A stretch of 64,000 nt of DNA. Source: Paralvinella palmiformis (lineage: Eukaryota > Annelida > Polychaeta > Terebellida > Alvinellidae). Below, in pieces: positions 40,128 through 52,834 of this stretch; position 1 is the stretch's first letter; each line of letters starts with the position of its first letter. Position numbers and translations under genes: made by a program. Under the pieces are notes generated by a model. It worked only from the letters and a program-made list of their open reading frames with translations. It had not been told where the DNA came from and searched no databases. Location of the stretch: assembly GCA_025642065.1 (NCBI GenBank), contig JAODUP010000706.1:1-64000 (forward strand), in the 5' to 3' direction.

Positions 40128-40329
40128 TTATTATTATTACTATTATTATTGTTGTTGTTGTTGTTGTTAATGCAAGTAGTAGTAGTAGCAGCAGCAATCG
40201 TAGTGGTTTTTATAGTAATAGTTGTACCAATAGTAATACAGAAGTTGTTGTATTGATAGTAATAGTTGTGGAAGGAATTGCAAAATTATTAAAAGTAGTG
40301 GTGATAGTACCAGTAGTATAATGTGTGTA

Positions 40330-40388
<59 letters not shown>
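40128..40388. repeat. (ATT)n-(GTT)n-(TAG)n block and (TA)n tract
   Basis: Trinucleotides at 40128-40190, diverged GTA-rich sequence after, then TA at 40328-40388 with one interruption. Confidence 0.94.
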
Positions 40389-40389
<1 letters not shown>

Positions 40390-40589
40390 CAAAAAAACAC
40401 GATTTTATACAGTTTTTCTGGAAGGAAACTTCTGTTTTCAGGATACACATCTGTCTCTTTACTCAACGAACAGTAGCATTAAACAACTTTCACAAGCATG
40501 TAAATAAGTAAATAAATAATATATTAAAATGAACAACCTCATATTAGCGCAACCACCAGGACATAAAATAAGCAAATGCTACTGCTAGC

Positions 40590-41030
40590 ACCTCCTATAT
40601 TAAGTTACTTGACCTTCCTGAACCAAATCGTCATATCCATCCATAATATCCTCATGATAATGCCATTTGAATAGTTGATATGAACCATGATAATTAAAGG
40701 GCATTGCTAATTCTATATGAAGAATGCATCCACATATTTAATATGGAAACTATGTCATGGCACATATTTAATATGGAATTATGTCACTGCACTTGGTGTT
40801 TCTATTAGCACCGAAATAAGGAATAAATTCATGTATTTATCGATAGATCAAATACAGTAATTTGAAGTGAACACTTTATCATAACTTTATATAGACAAAG
40901 AAATGCATCAAATATTATTTCACTACTTTATGATTTGAAACAGAGTGAATAATTTATTAAACATAAATTATTTAGTTGTATTATTGTAGAGAAACTTATC
41001 GTTTTGCATATTTAGGTTTGTTAAGTACAT
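40590..41030 (+). repeat. Dispersed repeat family E, copy E2
   Basis: Direct-orientation relative of 31600-32040 with the paired 'atttaatatggaa' units. Confidence 0.65.
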
Positions 41031-41034
41031 ACAG

Positions 41035-43125
41035 TTAAATAACGCCTCGTGCAACTTCTGCCTTTCATAAAAGAATGCATGTTTTACCTCCAAATAAATT
41101 ATATTCATATATGTCATGTAGAGTGAAAGTGTTTCATTGTAGAGGGTTATAATATATTGGAGCGGATGCATTCTCTTCAACGGTGATTAACATAGTTAGT
41201 GTGTCTTAATGCAACTTTATCAAGTATTTATTCGTATTATGATATACATGTGCCGATCCCTTTCAGTGAAGAATGGAAAGTAATGCATTATTATTTCAAT
41301 TAAAATAATCGCTGCTTTTTATTATATACGTCACTCAGCTGGTTGTCACATTTGATTAGGGAAAATTATACATTTCCATGTTTCAGACAGGTTTGCAGAA
41401 AAGGCCACCATCATCCTACCAGGAATCCCATTTTTTTCGTAGACATGCAAGGCCAAAGTGTAACTTGAAGAAAGTTACATAACCTTACAGACCATTGACA
41501 ATTATATGTTATCCAGATAATGATAACAACATTGATTTATATTTTGTTACCATTGACATGTTCCGCCAGAACAGTAATATTTCGTCAGCTTCTAATGCTT
41601 ATAAATAAATGTCAAGACCTAGTTCGTATTATTTATAAATAGAGCCTGTAGGAACCAGGGTCGTACGGCTCAACCTCCTGCACTCAATTTATGGACAGTA
41701 TTGGAGTTCGAAGTATGATTTCATTGAGGAAAACAAATGTATATGTAATTAGCCTTCATGTTTCTTACTCGTTAACATTTAAGACTCGTGGCAAACAAAA
41801 GCTTAAAATGATTCATGTAATTATTGAGGGCTCTATATTATTACCATTATGCATACGATATACACGCACCTTCAGAAAACTTAATTTCGAGATATAATTA
41901 TCAAACAATAGAATAACCTGTGTTACAATTATGGTGACGGATTACAGTATTTGACTTTATTTCATCCGCATTTAATAGTACATTTTAATAGTTAGTTTTC
42001 CTATCCGTATAATAGTAACTCGTTTGTTACACGATTCCAACGAAGTACTTCATCTTATTTGGTGCCAGTCATGACTAATAATCTATCATGTTCAAATTGG
42101 ATAGAAACCCCTAAAATGACAATAGGCTGCTATAATTGGATGAAGAATAATACTTTTACTCTTTTTATCAGAATAAACAATTTGACTTTATCGAAGTGGA
42201 TATAATTGCATGTTAGCTGATGAAACAATGCCCATCATAATGTGTTCATAATACAAATGCAATAGGAAATAGAAACATCATGCATATGAATCATGATCTC
42301 GCATAAATTCAGTTGCTGTTTTAGTTTAATCGATTACAGATTGTTTTATACTACATTTGGAAGTATATATGGTACCATTACGCATGTCCTATGTAAAGGA
42401 CTCAGTAAAACATTGCTTGCAGAAAGGGAAATTGTAAATTGTATAATGGTGGAAAATCAGGTTATGCTAATTAAAAGTAAAATATAGCAATTAGGTTAAA
42501 GCACGCTGTATATGAGCCAAAATATCAACGCCATCAGCACTAAGATTGGTATATTAGGATCAGGTCATAGTGCAGAAATGTTGAACTAGTTGGGACTTAC
42601 GTAACTGGACAATTGATCTATGATAGCTGAGATTATTATAGAAGTTTGGAGTAAAGACTGCATTACGACATTAGGGTATACGATATGCCACGTGGCAATA
42701 ACACCAAGATATCATACCTAGAAGATGAATTATGTCGATAATGATAACTACGAACTTACTGATAGATTGATTGTAAAGCCACAGAAGAATGAGCTTAGGG
42801 AAAAGACGATGTTATTACTAGAAAGAGTAAAAATTGCATTCAGCTAAATGAACTTTTGTATAGGGATGTGCGTAATTCGTCTTTTTCAAATCACTCGGGT
42901 GTCAATTTAGAAGTTAGAGTGATTGAGCCATTAAGGGGGGGGGGGGACATTAGAGAGTTAATGGATTTCAACCATGTACATACGTCCTCTTCAGATCATT
43001 GGAATGTTATATGGCCTTAAATATTATAAGAATGCCGACAATGCACAGCGGTAAAAATACGGATCCTCACAATGAGTTTAATATCTCGTTTTTCATGATG
43101 AATTTGTAACACTATATTGCTTATT
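41035..43125. other. Intergenic, nothing assigned
   Basis: G12 homopolymer at 42935-42946. Frames of 60-70 codons without motifs. Confidence 0.5.
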
Positions 43126-43129
43126 GCTG

Positions 43130-43425
43130 ATATTTGACTATGGCTGACAAAACAAATAGTACCAATTTTGCTTCACAATACTGTGTTAAAGACATAAAAA
43201 CGCCGGCATTGTATATTGATTCATCTTCCATCACTCCTAATTGGCCAATACAAAATCTATGGATTATGTTTGACAAATGTCTTTTCCCTTTCCGCGTTGC
43301 GCACAGACTATTGTAACTCCATCTTATATTGTATATCTGACCAAAAAATCAATCGCTATCAGCGAATTGAAAATGGTACAGCTCGTATCGTGACAAATAA
43401 TCGAAAATATGGTAATATTTAAATA
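43130..43425 (+). pseudogene. LINE (CR1/L2-like) RT C-terminal fragment with frameshift
   Basis: One frame reads SSITPNWPIQNLWIMFDKCL (normal: xxIxxxxSVRNLGVxFDxxL). The overlapping frame continues RTDYCNSILYCIS, then INRYQRIENGTARIVTNNRK (normal: RLDYCNSLLxGLP...LQRVQNxAARLVT). One frameshift joins the two; the rest of the element is absent. Confidence 0.8.
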
Positions 43426-43429
43426 TTCT

Positions 43430-44095
43430 TAACAATCTGCATTAGCCATCTGCATTTGCTATATAAATCAGCATTAGCAGCCGTAATTAAAGATACTTAT
43501 AATGCAAACATAAAAATTATTATATGACTATTATGACAACACTCATGATTTGAATTGGGTACACTCACTCACTCACTCACACACATTTATATAAAATACA
43601 TATGTGTGCACATATGTAAATATTGATCAAGGGAATACTTAACACCACTATCAATAACCATTTTACAGGAATAATGCCAGTAGTACGTCTGGGCCGACGC
43701 GAACTTTTGGCGAACAGCTATTAAAGGCGGAATTGAAAGATTGTTATGTGATTGGTATGAATAGAATCCTACATCCAGCAGAATATAGTTGGATTATGCA
43801 TGCTTCTTTTTAAGCCTTCACATAAAACTACCCCGAAATATTCTTCATGGGAATGGCTTAGTCAGGGTTTCAGAAACTGTTTAATAGAATATTAACAGAT
43901 CATGAAAATAACCGTGGATTGTGAGATAACGTAATTCAGATTCATGTATTAAAGTCAGTCAAGGATAAACAAAACCTGTTAGGATTTGATCAGAAGATTT
44001 AATTGTATTTATTCTCAAGATGTTAGTGAATGTATATTGAAGCAGAACGCATTTGAACATAAATACATCAACTCGGTTACAAGGATGGCAATCTA
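43430..44095. other. Intergenic; short (CACT)n
   Basis: CACT repeat at 43559-43586; otherwise nothing assigned. Confidence 0.55.
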
Positions 44096-44096
44096 A

Positions 44097-44100
44097 TATA

Positions 44101-44186
<86 letters not shown>
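44097..44186. repeat. (AT)n microsatellite
   Basis: Long AT tract of about 90 bp, one of the longest in the window. Confidence 0.97.
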
Positions 44187-44188
<2 letters not shown>

Positions 44189-44314
44189 AATCCTTAGTTT
44201 AACCAATCTTAGTGAACTCTAAGCTTTGATCTATTTATCTCAGTTCTTTTTGAGACTTGTATTCCGTCATTGGCTTTTCATATGTGAGATGGAGACATTG
44301 CAGATTGAGAATAT

Positions 44315-44840
44315 AGGATTCACTCACTCACATATGTATTCACGCAATACATCACTCAGAATCGGACTGACTGATTCAACACCTGATAGACTAACTATCT
44401 AACAGACTGTCTGAATTACTCATTCATTAATTAACTCACTCACTGTCTGCGGGATTAGCTGATTGGCTACCTGAATGACTAACAGACTCACCCATTCGTT
44501 CACTTAGCTTCTCATTCGCTAAGTAACTCATTAACTTCCTCAATAAATCGAACTCTCACTCGATCATTCATTTTCTCACTAACTCACTCTGTCAATCACC
44601 CATGTAATCGCTCATCGACTTATCACTCACGGATCCACCGCCCCACGTATTTACTCAACGACTCATTCAGTCACTGAATCACTAATCGAACCACTGGCTT
44701 ATTCACCCATTCATTCATTCACTCACTCACAAACTAACTCTCTCACTCGCTCACTTGCTCAATTATTCAATCAATTAAACTACCAATCACTTACTCAATA
44801 AATCAATCACTCAACCCCTCAATTACTCACTCACATGCTG
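44315..44840 (+). repeat. Degenerate (ACTC/ATTC)n satellite-like region
   Basis: About 500 bp built from ACTCACTC and ATTCATTC words with frequent substitutions, pyrimidine-rich on this strand. It looks like an old tetranucleotide array. Confidence 0.85.
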
Positions 44841-44849
44841 AGTTTGAGC

Positions 44850-45690
44850 ATGCTGATATAGGTGGTATTTGTATATCCCCGTAATTAGAATCGTATTTTA
44901 TAAGTAGTAATTATCATTTCCAAGAGTGTTCATAATAAACTATTATCGTACTCTTTGTGTTTCTAATATCTTCAGCCAGTCTATTAGGCACCGAAATGTT
45001 ATCTATTCAGTTCCTCTTTTTATTAACTATATGTAATGTTCTGTGTCCATTAGCAGTAAGCAAAAAGCTTTTAAAGCCACCTTATTGGCGATGAAACCGA
45101 AAGCACACCGTTCTTTATACCTTCCTGCCTTATTTATATAACTAATGTCTTTAGTCCACAGGGTTTTAATGCCCACATCGTATAAAACTAGTTATAGCAT
45201 ACTTCCCCAAAGAGCGCTGAAAACGTTTGAATAAAAATAATTCTTTGATCAGTTGTGATATTAATTATAAATTAAAGCAAGCTATGCTGCATAGGATTCC
45301 ATAGAAAGATACCATTATAAATATTTACAGTGCTGTATGAATAAATGTTTGGTTCCAGCAAAAACATCGGTTCTATATCGTTACAATATTCACATAATCA
45401 GGTAAAACATCCATACTACTAACAGCTTCTATTATTATTTCCTTTATAAATAAAGACAAATGCAACTAAAATTGCAGCCACAATTAATTTATTTTAAACA
45501 AAAATTCTCCAACATATTAAAGCAAAATATATAACATTAGGATCCGTTTTAGGGCACATTTGACAAGTAACGGTTCGAATTAAATTCATTTTTTAACATA
45601 TACAAATGTATTCATTAAAATATTGCCTTAGTCAACGTACTGGATTGAAACAGTTTTAACTACAATTAACGACTAAAAAGTGATACTAAT
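44850..45690. other. Intergenic, nothing assigned
   Basis: An 'aaaaagcttttaa' block near 45062 recalls the 57.0-kb tandem repeat but the match is short. Confidence 0.5.
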
Positions 45691-45840
45691 TCATGCATTA
45701 TCGTCTCAAAGGTAGAATGTGTAAATATTTAGCCATTGCTGTGTTCATGCCGTGCAGAAAATCGGAGGTTCGAATCCCAACCCTGACAAATAGTAAGCTT
45801 TCCTCCACCGGTATATGCCATATTGTGAACTTATTTATAA
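45690..45840 (+). mobile_element. Diverged tRNA-derived SINE S9
   Basis: Clear B box (gaggttcgaatccc) at about 45767-45780, a weak box A near 45708-45725, and 'tttcctcc' after the B box as in S1. No duplication found. Confidence 0.55.
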
Positions 45841-45844
45841 TTAC

Positions 45845-47525
45845 TTTGTGTGATGATTGTGATGATGATACAATCATAACAACAATAATACCAATAACAA
45901 TAACACTTTAATGTGTGTTCCAATAGATCGATAATTTATTTATTCCATTTTATTAGCTATATTTATTTTACACAGCAGGACGAGTCGATTCGATGTGAAT
46001 ATAAGCAATTCTAAAGAATTAGTTGGTATGACATTTATAATGGTACACTATGTAGATTGAAATATAATCAAATAATAGAAAATTATTATTATTATTATTG
46101 TTGTTATTGTTGTTGTTGTAGTTGTTCTTGTTTACTATTAATGATAATACTGTAACTTACACTATTACTACTGCTATTAATACTTTGAATTCCATTTATT
46201 AATATTATTGCTTTCAAATGTTAGTTTATTATTATTACTGTTATCGTAAATAACACTTCTGATTATAAATATTTAAGAAGATCAGTAAAACTGGATACAT
46301 GAACATGCTATGTGTCTTGGATTATTATAATTATTCAATTGGGGAATTGCTAAACAAGTTCTTCTCATTTTCAGCAGTCTACCACGTAACATCAGCAAAA
46401 CATCTGCTAAGCTCGGTCTTAATGCAGACAGGACACGGACGCTATGGCTACATAGCATAAATACCAGAGGAATTACGGCTACCAAAGGAATGTGGCTCCG
46501 GTGAATTGTCCTAGTAGGACAGATTCGTCGTGATTATTTGTAGATAAAGCTTCTCGCAAAAGCAGGCAATTGCCAAGCCATTGTAGCGTCACGAACCGGG
46601 ATGTTTAGTGGTAAATCGTGAGGATTATTCCAGGAAACACGCAAACAACACAATTCTGCAATTAGTTTCTGAAGTGGTCAGTTTTGGACCAAACAGGCAA
46701 TGAAATAACTTGCATATCAAGAGTTTTCCCTAACAAAATCATATTTCAGCTATTTACTGCTTAAAGAGAAACTTAAATGAATTTGTAAATTATTACAATC
46801 ACTCTCCAACATTGGTTTCAATTATTTAAACTGGACGCGATTCATTAAAAACTGCATCTGAAATGTATTTCGGTGTAAATATTTGATTGGATATGCATTT
46901 GTTTTGTATTTAATATTTTTTTAACTTTCTAACTTCTTTAATTTTGTATTGTTAATTTATTTATTTTACGACCTTTTATTATATCGTAGGTGATGTAGCT
47001 GAATGACGTAACGTCGGACATAATGATATTAGCTGAACTGAAATTTACACTACTTTATAAGCTGATGTTAGATCATAACTAGATCACAAACAATTAAAGT
47101 ACGTATATATTTTGGAATTAAACCGAGTTCATATTTCCATCAGTTAGGTAAGCATGGGTGTTAATGGAAACTAATAACTTAAATACCTGATATACCATTA
47201 TGGAGATTATTACATCTCTTAACTCGATAAGAATTCGATAAATAGTATACAATTATTTCTTTCATTCCCATCAGTGAATATAAATGCTGCCAGTCAATTT
47301 GTAGAGTTGATACTTTGATACTGGCGATTAAACTCTGATGTCGGAATCAATCCAGCTCTGAATCAAATAGAATAAGTGCAGGTAGATGAGTGAACATCTG
47401 ATATATTTCAGCATGTAGGAAGTATTTTATTTTGCATTTAGTACGTTACACATATGTACATTGTAATTGACAAGACATAAATTAATAACATTTTATAATA
47501 TCCAATAACAGACACAAACGAAAGA
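45845..47525. other. Intergenic; ATT/GTT tract at 46083-46125
   Basis: A segment around 46470-46560 shares 'taggacagattcgt' and the sequence before it with 60640-60720, which hints at another dispersed repeat. No gene recognised. Confidence 0.5.
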
Positions 47526-47529
47526 AACT

Positions 47530-47945
47530 CTAATTGTCTTATGTAAATCACATTAAAGGCATTAAATGGTCAAGCACCAATATATTTGACATAATTGCTT
47601 CACGAAAAGGCTAACACTTGAATACTCTGATCATCTGGTGAACTGATACTTGCTGTACCTAAATACAAACTCCAAACATATGGACTTGAATGTCTTTAGT
47701 GTTGCTGCACAAACATTGTGGAATAAGTTGCCTAGTGAAATTAATAATGCTAAGTCACTAATTGTTTTAAAAACATATTGAAACATTCCTATTCAAAATA
47801 TCTTTAATTATTAAAGTACTCATTATAGATAGTAATTATTTTTTAAATATCTCTTTATTTTATTGTATAAGGCCTCATAACAGGCTTACCTGGATTTGGC
47901 GCTTTATGAATATAGTATTAGTATTATTATTATTATTATTATCTA
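47530..47945 (+). pseudogene. LINE C-terminal fragment with intact 3' terminus
   Basis: Reads KALNGQAPIYLT (normal KALxGxAPxYL), ILRSSGELILAVP, then VFSVAAQTLWNKLPSEINNA and a final LKTY-stop. The 3' UTR ends GGCGCTTTATGAATATA followed by (ATT)n at 47918-47942, which is the natural LINE tail. One stop inside KALNG...YLT and frameshifts show it is inactive. Confidence 0.85.
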
Positions 47946-48149
47946 TAGCGAATAACAGTTTGACTACTTAGTATTTCGGATATTCTTCTTTTCAACTTAA
48001 ATCAGACATTAAAAATATGTATACATTCCCGTGTTAATGTTCATATATGCACTTATATGAAAAATGTTTACCTTCACTAATCGTTGGCCCAATATTTCAG
48101 AACCAAATTGCAGTATTGTGGTATTTTAGGTTTTTTCATGAATTAATCC

Positions 48150-48530
48150 GCACGATCCCGGATTCGTGACACCAGAACGTCTTGGCTGTTGTTGTCTTTT
48201 GCGAAGAAGCTTTATTTATAGATAATCAAGATGGATTCGCCCCAACAGGAAACCTGCCTAGAGCCATCTTCCTTAGGAAGCAGTAATTACGCTAGTATTT
48301 CCACAATGCAGCCACAGCCATCGTGTACTGTCCACACTAAGACAGAGCTTATCAGATGCCTTGCTTATGTGACTGGCCAGTTTGGTGTCGACGCTAAAAG
48401 CAAGAAGGAAATGTATCATTTCAGCAGTTCAATCGTTCCATTGATCCTACTGTTGACACATATTTTGCTGATACGTTTAATTCTGCTAACCTCCAAGTGT
48501 CTCCAGCTTGAATAGAATTATCATTAAAGC
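48150..48530 (+). other. G+C-richer unassigned open frame (48231-48515)
   Basis: A 94-codon frame starting MDSPQQETCLEPSSLGSSNY lies in a patch visibly richer in G+C than its surroundings. A second frame overlaps its end (VSFQQFNRSIDPTVDTYFAD), so the original frame may have been longer and shifted. Early part is rich in S, P and Q, the end is hydrophobic. It could be the start of a retroelement gag-like protein or a host exon; no signature decides. Confidence 0.3.
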
Positions 48531-48532
48531 TA

Positions 48533-48670
48533 ATAATAATAATATTATTATATTATTACTGTTATTCATACTATTATTACTACCAGTAGTCGTGCTGGTA
48601 ATCTTACTATTACTACTACTACTGTTTTACTACTACTACTACTTACTACTAATAATAATAATACTAATAA
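48533..48670. repeat. Imperfect (AAT)/(TTA)/(TAC)n block
   Basis: Mixed trinucleotide tracts; the leucine/isoleucine-rich frame over them is an artefact. Confidence 0.9.
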
Positions 48671-48779
48671 TAATAAAAAAACAAGTAATTAAATTAATTT
48701 TGATTGAAATTATTACTAGCAGTAGGAATACAGTTAGTTGCAACTGTAACAGTGGTAGTACTTTTTCGTGTTGACGTGA

Positions 48780-49100
48780 TAAGTGTACTGACTTTATATA
48801 TTTTCTACTTAGTATGCAGCCGTAAGCCGGTGGAAAAATCATGTACCCAAGAAGCATAGTTCATGTAGCTATCATGTGTTCTTAAATAAAATGTTTCAAC
48901 ATCCCTTAATGCTAGACACATCTTTTATTTATTTAAATATAGAGCACGCTAAAGCCCACAATCCCATCAGTAGATTTGTACCAAGGTATTACTAACCTGG
49001 AGAATCCTACTCTGACCATTATGCTAATAACATGTAAATAAAATCACATGAAGATATAATTTGTGCATGTTTCCACCATTTTATTATCTGAAAACCGCAA
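48780..49100. other. Intergenic, nothing assigned
   Basis: No feature recognised. Confidence 0.55.
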
Positions 49101-49105
49101 CCTAC

Positions 49106-49204
49106 TATTATTATTATTATTATTATTGTTATTATTATTATTATTTTTATTATTATTAGTAGTATATTATTATTATTAGTAGATAAGTAGTAGTAGTAGA
49201 AGTA

Positions 49205-49246
<42 letters not shown>

Positions 49247-49275
49247 GTAGTAGTAGTAGTAGTAGTAGTAGGAGT
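49106..49275. repeat. (ATT)n-(TAA)n-(TAG)n block
   Basis: ATT units, then TAGTAG, then TAA (about 49206-49245), then TAG to 49275. Confidence 0.95.
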
Positions 49276-49279
49276 AGTA

Positions 49280-49820
49280 TTTGTGAACTTGAAAAATAAA
49301 GCATCACGAATATAATGTACCTACAGGTGTGTAAGTGAATTCTGAAAGATATCATAGTTAAACCTCAAGGTTATAGAACATTTCATAAAGATAATTTCAA
49401 AATGTCTGCTTTATTTTCTGCAATCTATTCAATGCTTGAACATTTGGCTACGGTGATAGCTATTAGCAACATTAAGTTATGCGATTCTCAAATTTAATAA
49501 CATCATAGAAAAATCGGTTAAACGCAAAATATATTTAGAGATCTTTAGATTATACTTGATAAACATGGTTTTGTAAATAATGCCGTGTGAGTTTGTAACA
49601 TTTTCTTTAGGTATATATTCTAAATATTGCATTTCAGACGACACGTTTTGTTCAAAATAATAAAAACAAATTATTTTAGGTAAACACTCTAAGCCTTTAG
49701 TATAATTTTACTAATATTAGCATGTTTGTTAAATCATAAAGTAGTATCGTTGTGTAGTCGGTAATTTTATTACACATTAGGAACAGTCAGAATATTAATA
49801 AATATCATCAGAACTCTGGT
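49280..49820. other. Intergenic, nothing assigned
   Basis: No feature recognised. Confidence 0.55.
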
Positions 49821-49822
49821 AT

Positions 49823-49839
49823 TATTATTAATATTAGCG

Positions 49840-49872
<33 letters not shown>

Positions 49873-49915
49873 GTATTATTATCATCATACCGTTAATATC
49901 ATCATCATCATTATT
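49823..49915. repeat. (ATT)n/(ATC)n block
   Basis: Interrupted ATT and ATC trinucleotides, adjacent to family D copy D3. Confidence 0.92.
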
Positions 49916-50050
49916 ACCTTGAAGTTACTTGATGATTATTTTGTGGGGGAGGCCGAATCTGCCGGAAGTCATCACGTCGAAATAGCTACTGTGTTTTCTC
50001 CCAATCAAATCTGTTATGGCTTCCAAGAATTTCGTAAATTGGATGGACAT
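49905..50050 (-). repeat. Dispersed repeat family D, copy D3
   Basis: Reverse-complement match to 57860-57960 through 'cacgtcgaaatagctact' and 'ccaatcaaat' blocks. As with D1 and D2, a trinucleotide tract of ATC/GAT type lies at the same end. Confidence 0.6.
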
Positions 50051-50059
50051 ATCTCAATT

Positions 50060-51310
50060 TCCAAGTTCCATTGCAAAACCTGTAAAATAAAAAGTAATAT
50101 ATGGAATTAGTAAAATGGAAATTATTTCGCAGAGTATGTTCAGTATATTACGTCTTATGTTATACAAGTATGTATATCATCCTTGGTATCAACCAGTTTG
50201 CTTCGTGAATAAAACACGGGTCGTCATCAATCAAATCATCCCAGAGGAGGTCCCCTGAGCGGACTACCTTGTTTTTGTCGATTTATTCCCGCAACATAGC
50301 TCAACTGCTTTCTTGTGATAAAATCCCACCTTTAGCCAACACATTTCTCAAGCTTTACCTCTGGCAAATTATCAATTAAATGATTTATCCTTTTAGTTAC
50401 ATTATTAAATGTCAAGTTCTTAAAGAAAGAGGTCATAATACAGCTTACAAGTTGGTCGTGGTATATATATTTCTTACGTTATATCCACTTATATAAAAAT
50501 ATCCGGATATTTCATTAGCTACATATTGCAGTTCTTATAATAAGAATCCTATTGTTGTCATGGATATTTTAGACCAATGTATATTAAGTTGTATTTAAAT
50601 TTATAATAAGCTTGTCATTTGTTATATATTTAACGATTTTAAACTGTTCCTGTGTGATTCTATTCCACAGCATGTGGCAAAAGATGGTTAATATTTTTAA
50701 TATAATGGAGCCTTTCATGCCAAATCATCATCATATTGGCATGGCTAATAATATGCGGCATGTGTTTTCAGCGAAACGTTCGCAATATATTCTTAGGATA
50801 AAAAATAATAAATGGGCTAACGTTGCTGATATACGTAGTATTTTGTCAATTATACATCCTCTTTTTCATTGGTATTGTTTCACTAATTATGAAGCAAAAA
50901 CTACGAAGATCGAAATAACTATCAAAATCAGCTTTTGCATTCCCAGTAAGAATGTTTGCGTAAAAGTACGTGTTCTGCTTCAATGGGATATTGATGGAAT
51001 TATCATCTTTAATAAAGAATCAATTATCTCTATTATTCAAGTGATAACTTAGTCGATGTGCGACATATATTTGCTGAGTGTGTACTCGGTGAAAGACAGA
51101 TGAATGATCAAGACAATCAGAGTCGCGAATTTTACCTAAAAGGTGATGGAACGATTTTTAATGATATATTTATAAATAATAAAAACGGAGTGAAAAACGG
51201 TAGAATATAATAGTTTGTATTATATTATAAAGATGAGAGGTGCATAGCTATATATCGATGAAAACTGTGTTTGTTCTTCAACATATAAAAAAAAATTTCA
51301 GGAAAGGTTT
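50060..51310 (+). other. Unassigned region with a 146-codon open frame (50612-51052)
   Basis: The frame begins MSFVIYLTILNCSCVILF, a hydrophobic stretch that could be a signal peptide or membrane segment, followed by HHH, several tryptophans and three lysine-rich patches. No known domain is recognised. With about two-thirds A+T I estimate roughly 0.1-0.2 such frames by chance in 64 kb, so it is mildly unusual but not proven. The surroundings show nothing that fits a gene structure. Confidence 0.2.
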
Positions 51311-51315
51311 GGAAG

Positions 51316-51490
51316 GTCAAATCTGCGAACTCATTAATTAAACAGCATTATAGCCCGTAGGCATCATAGTGCGTGCCAAACCTTCAAAGGGCGTTATGTA
51401 TACGTTACTTCGAGGATAAGTGACTAACTGGCTCGGGAATACAGTCCCCAGGTATCACTTGAACTTGGTCATAACTTGGAAATGAGTTAA
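51316..51490 (-). repeat. Dispersed repeat family C, copy C2
   Basis: Reverse complement of C1 along its length, including both end blocks; carries an extra insert of about 20 bp relative to C1 near 51345-51365. Confidence 0.7.
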
Positions 51491-51618
51491 TTAATTAATT
51501 TAATCCACCTAGAGACATCTAACATTGGACAATTATCATATAAACTCATCGTATGGCATGTGTACAGTTAGAGAGACAACAAAACATGTGATACATTAAG
51601 CGTGTTTGTCATGTTATC

Positions 51619-51621
<3 letters not shown>

Positions 51622-51706
<85 letters not shown>

Positions 51707-51724
51707 CTCATATATATATATATG
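51622..51724. repeat. (AT)n microsatellite
   Basis: AT tract of about 80 bp, a short break, then a second AT tract. Confidence 0.96.
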
Positions 51725-52685
51725 CTGATGATGTGTGTGTGTCTACAACATGTTTTCCATAGTGGCTATGCATGTCCCTAATTTCCTCTATTACTATTTA
51801 TATTATACTATGTCATGAATTATATGCGAATTGGAAAATGTGAATAAATTGTCTTGTCTTCTCTTGATAAAATACTTTACGAATTGTCAAATCAGTGTTA
51901 ACGTTTTTTACTTGATTGAGTTAATAATATATACGGATATACTGATATTTGTTTTACCAATTGCTTTATGCAGTTTATCAAAATGTGAATGGGATGCAAA
52001 CTGGGAAGTTCTAACCTAAGACACGTCTTCGCTCTATCTTTTAAGCCATCATGTTATCATATAGTCGTAAAGATAGATTATATTGATAACATATAAACCA
52101 TTTATAAATTATCATACGTAGTACTTATGATTTATGGACATAATTCCTATTTGTAATTTTGTTAACCCCAGATAAAAAACACCAGTATTAAGGTATGACA
52201 CGATATTTACTTAAATTGTCCTTAATGTTCTCAATAATTATTAACGTGTTAAAGTCGTGAAGACTACGATAATCTCCATCAATAACAATTTGACCTAAAA
52301 ATAAAGGCCGAGAATAAGATCTCCAGGAGGAAATAATGCGTTCATATTTAAATTGCTTTGCTGATACGATGTATATATCTAAGTAGGCATTCTTCTATGA
52401 CTAAATTTACATGATTTACTTATCAAAGTGTAGCAATCCATACAAAGGCAATGGCTATTTTATTTAAACAGCTCTCACAACGGTCTGGGGATAACATATA
52501 GTATGTGGTACTCGCTGTATGTGCCTAACTCAATCTTTATGAATACATTTTGGCTTATGACGTAACCCAAATGTACGAAGTAGGCTTGTATATTTGGAAT
52601 AAATTCAAAAACAAAATATGTATAAAAGTATCATCAGCATCACACTAACAAGTTAAGGTGATTGTTTGAGTTATTTAGCTTCGAC
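51725..52685. other. Intergenic, nothing assigned
   Basis: No feature recognised. Confidence 0.55.
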
Positions 52686-52689
52686 ACTG

Positions 52690-52832
52690 ATCACATGTAA
52701 ACTATATAGCCGATGGGTGGCTTCCTAGGGTCTTTTCCCACAAACAAATACAGATGTGAGCGGGATTTGAATCAACGACGTGGAAAATTCCTGAGCGCTG
52801 CTCTAACCATTGCGCCATGGAAACGCCCATTT
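52690..52832 (-). mobile_element. tRNA-derived SINE S7
   Basis: Minus strand: head ccatggcgcaatggttagag (52820-52801, A box), B box (gttgattcaaatccc) at 52776-52762, then a short body. It reads like a tRNA with changed acceptor stem. The C-terminus of the minus frame 52772-53116 comes from it. Confidence 0.75.
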
Positions 52833-52834
52833 AA

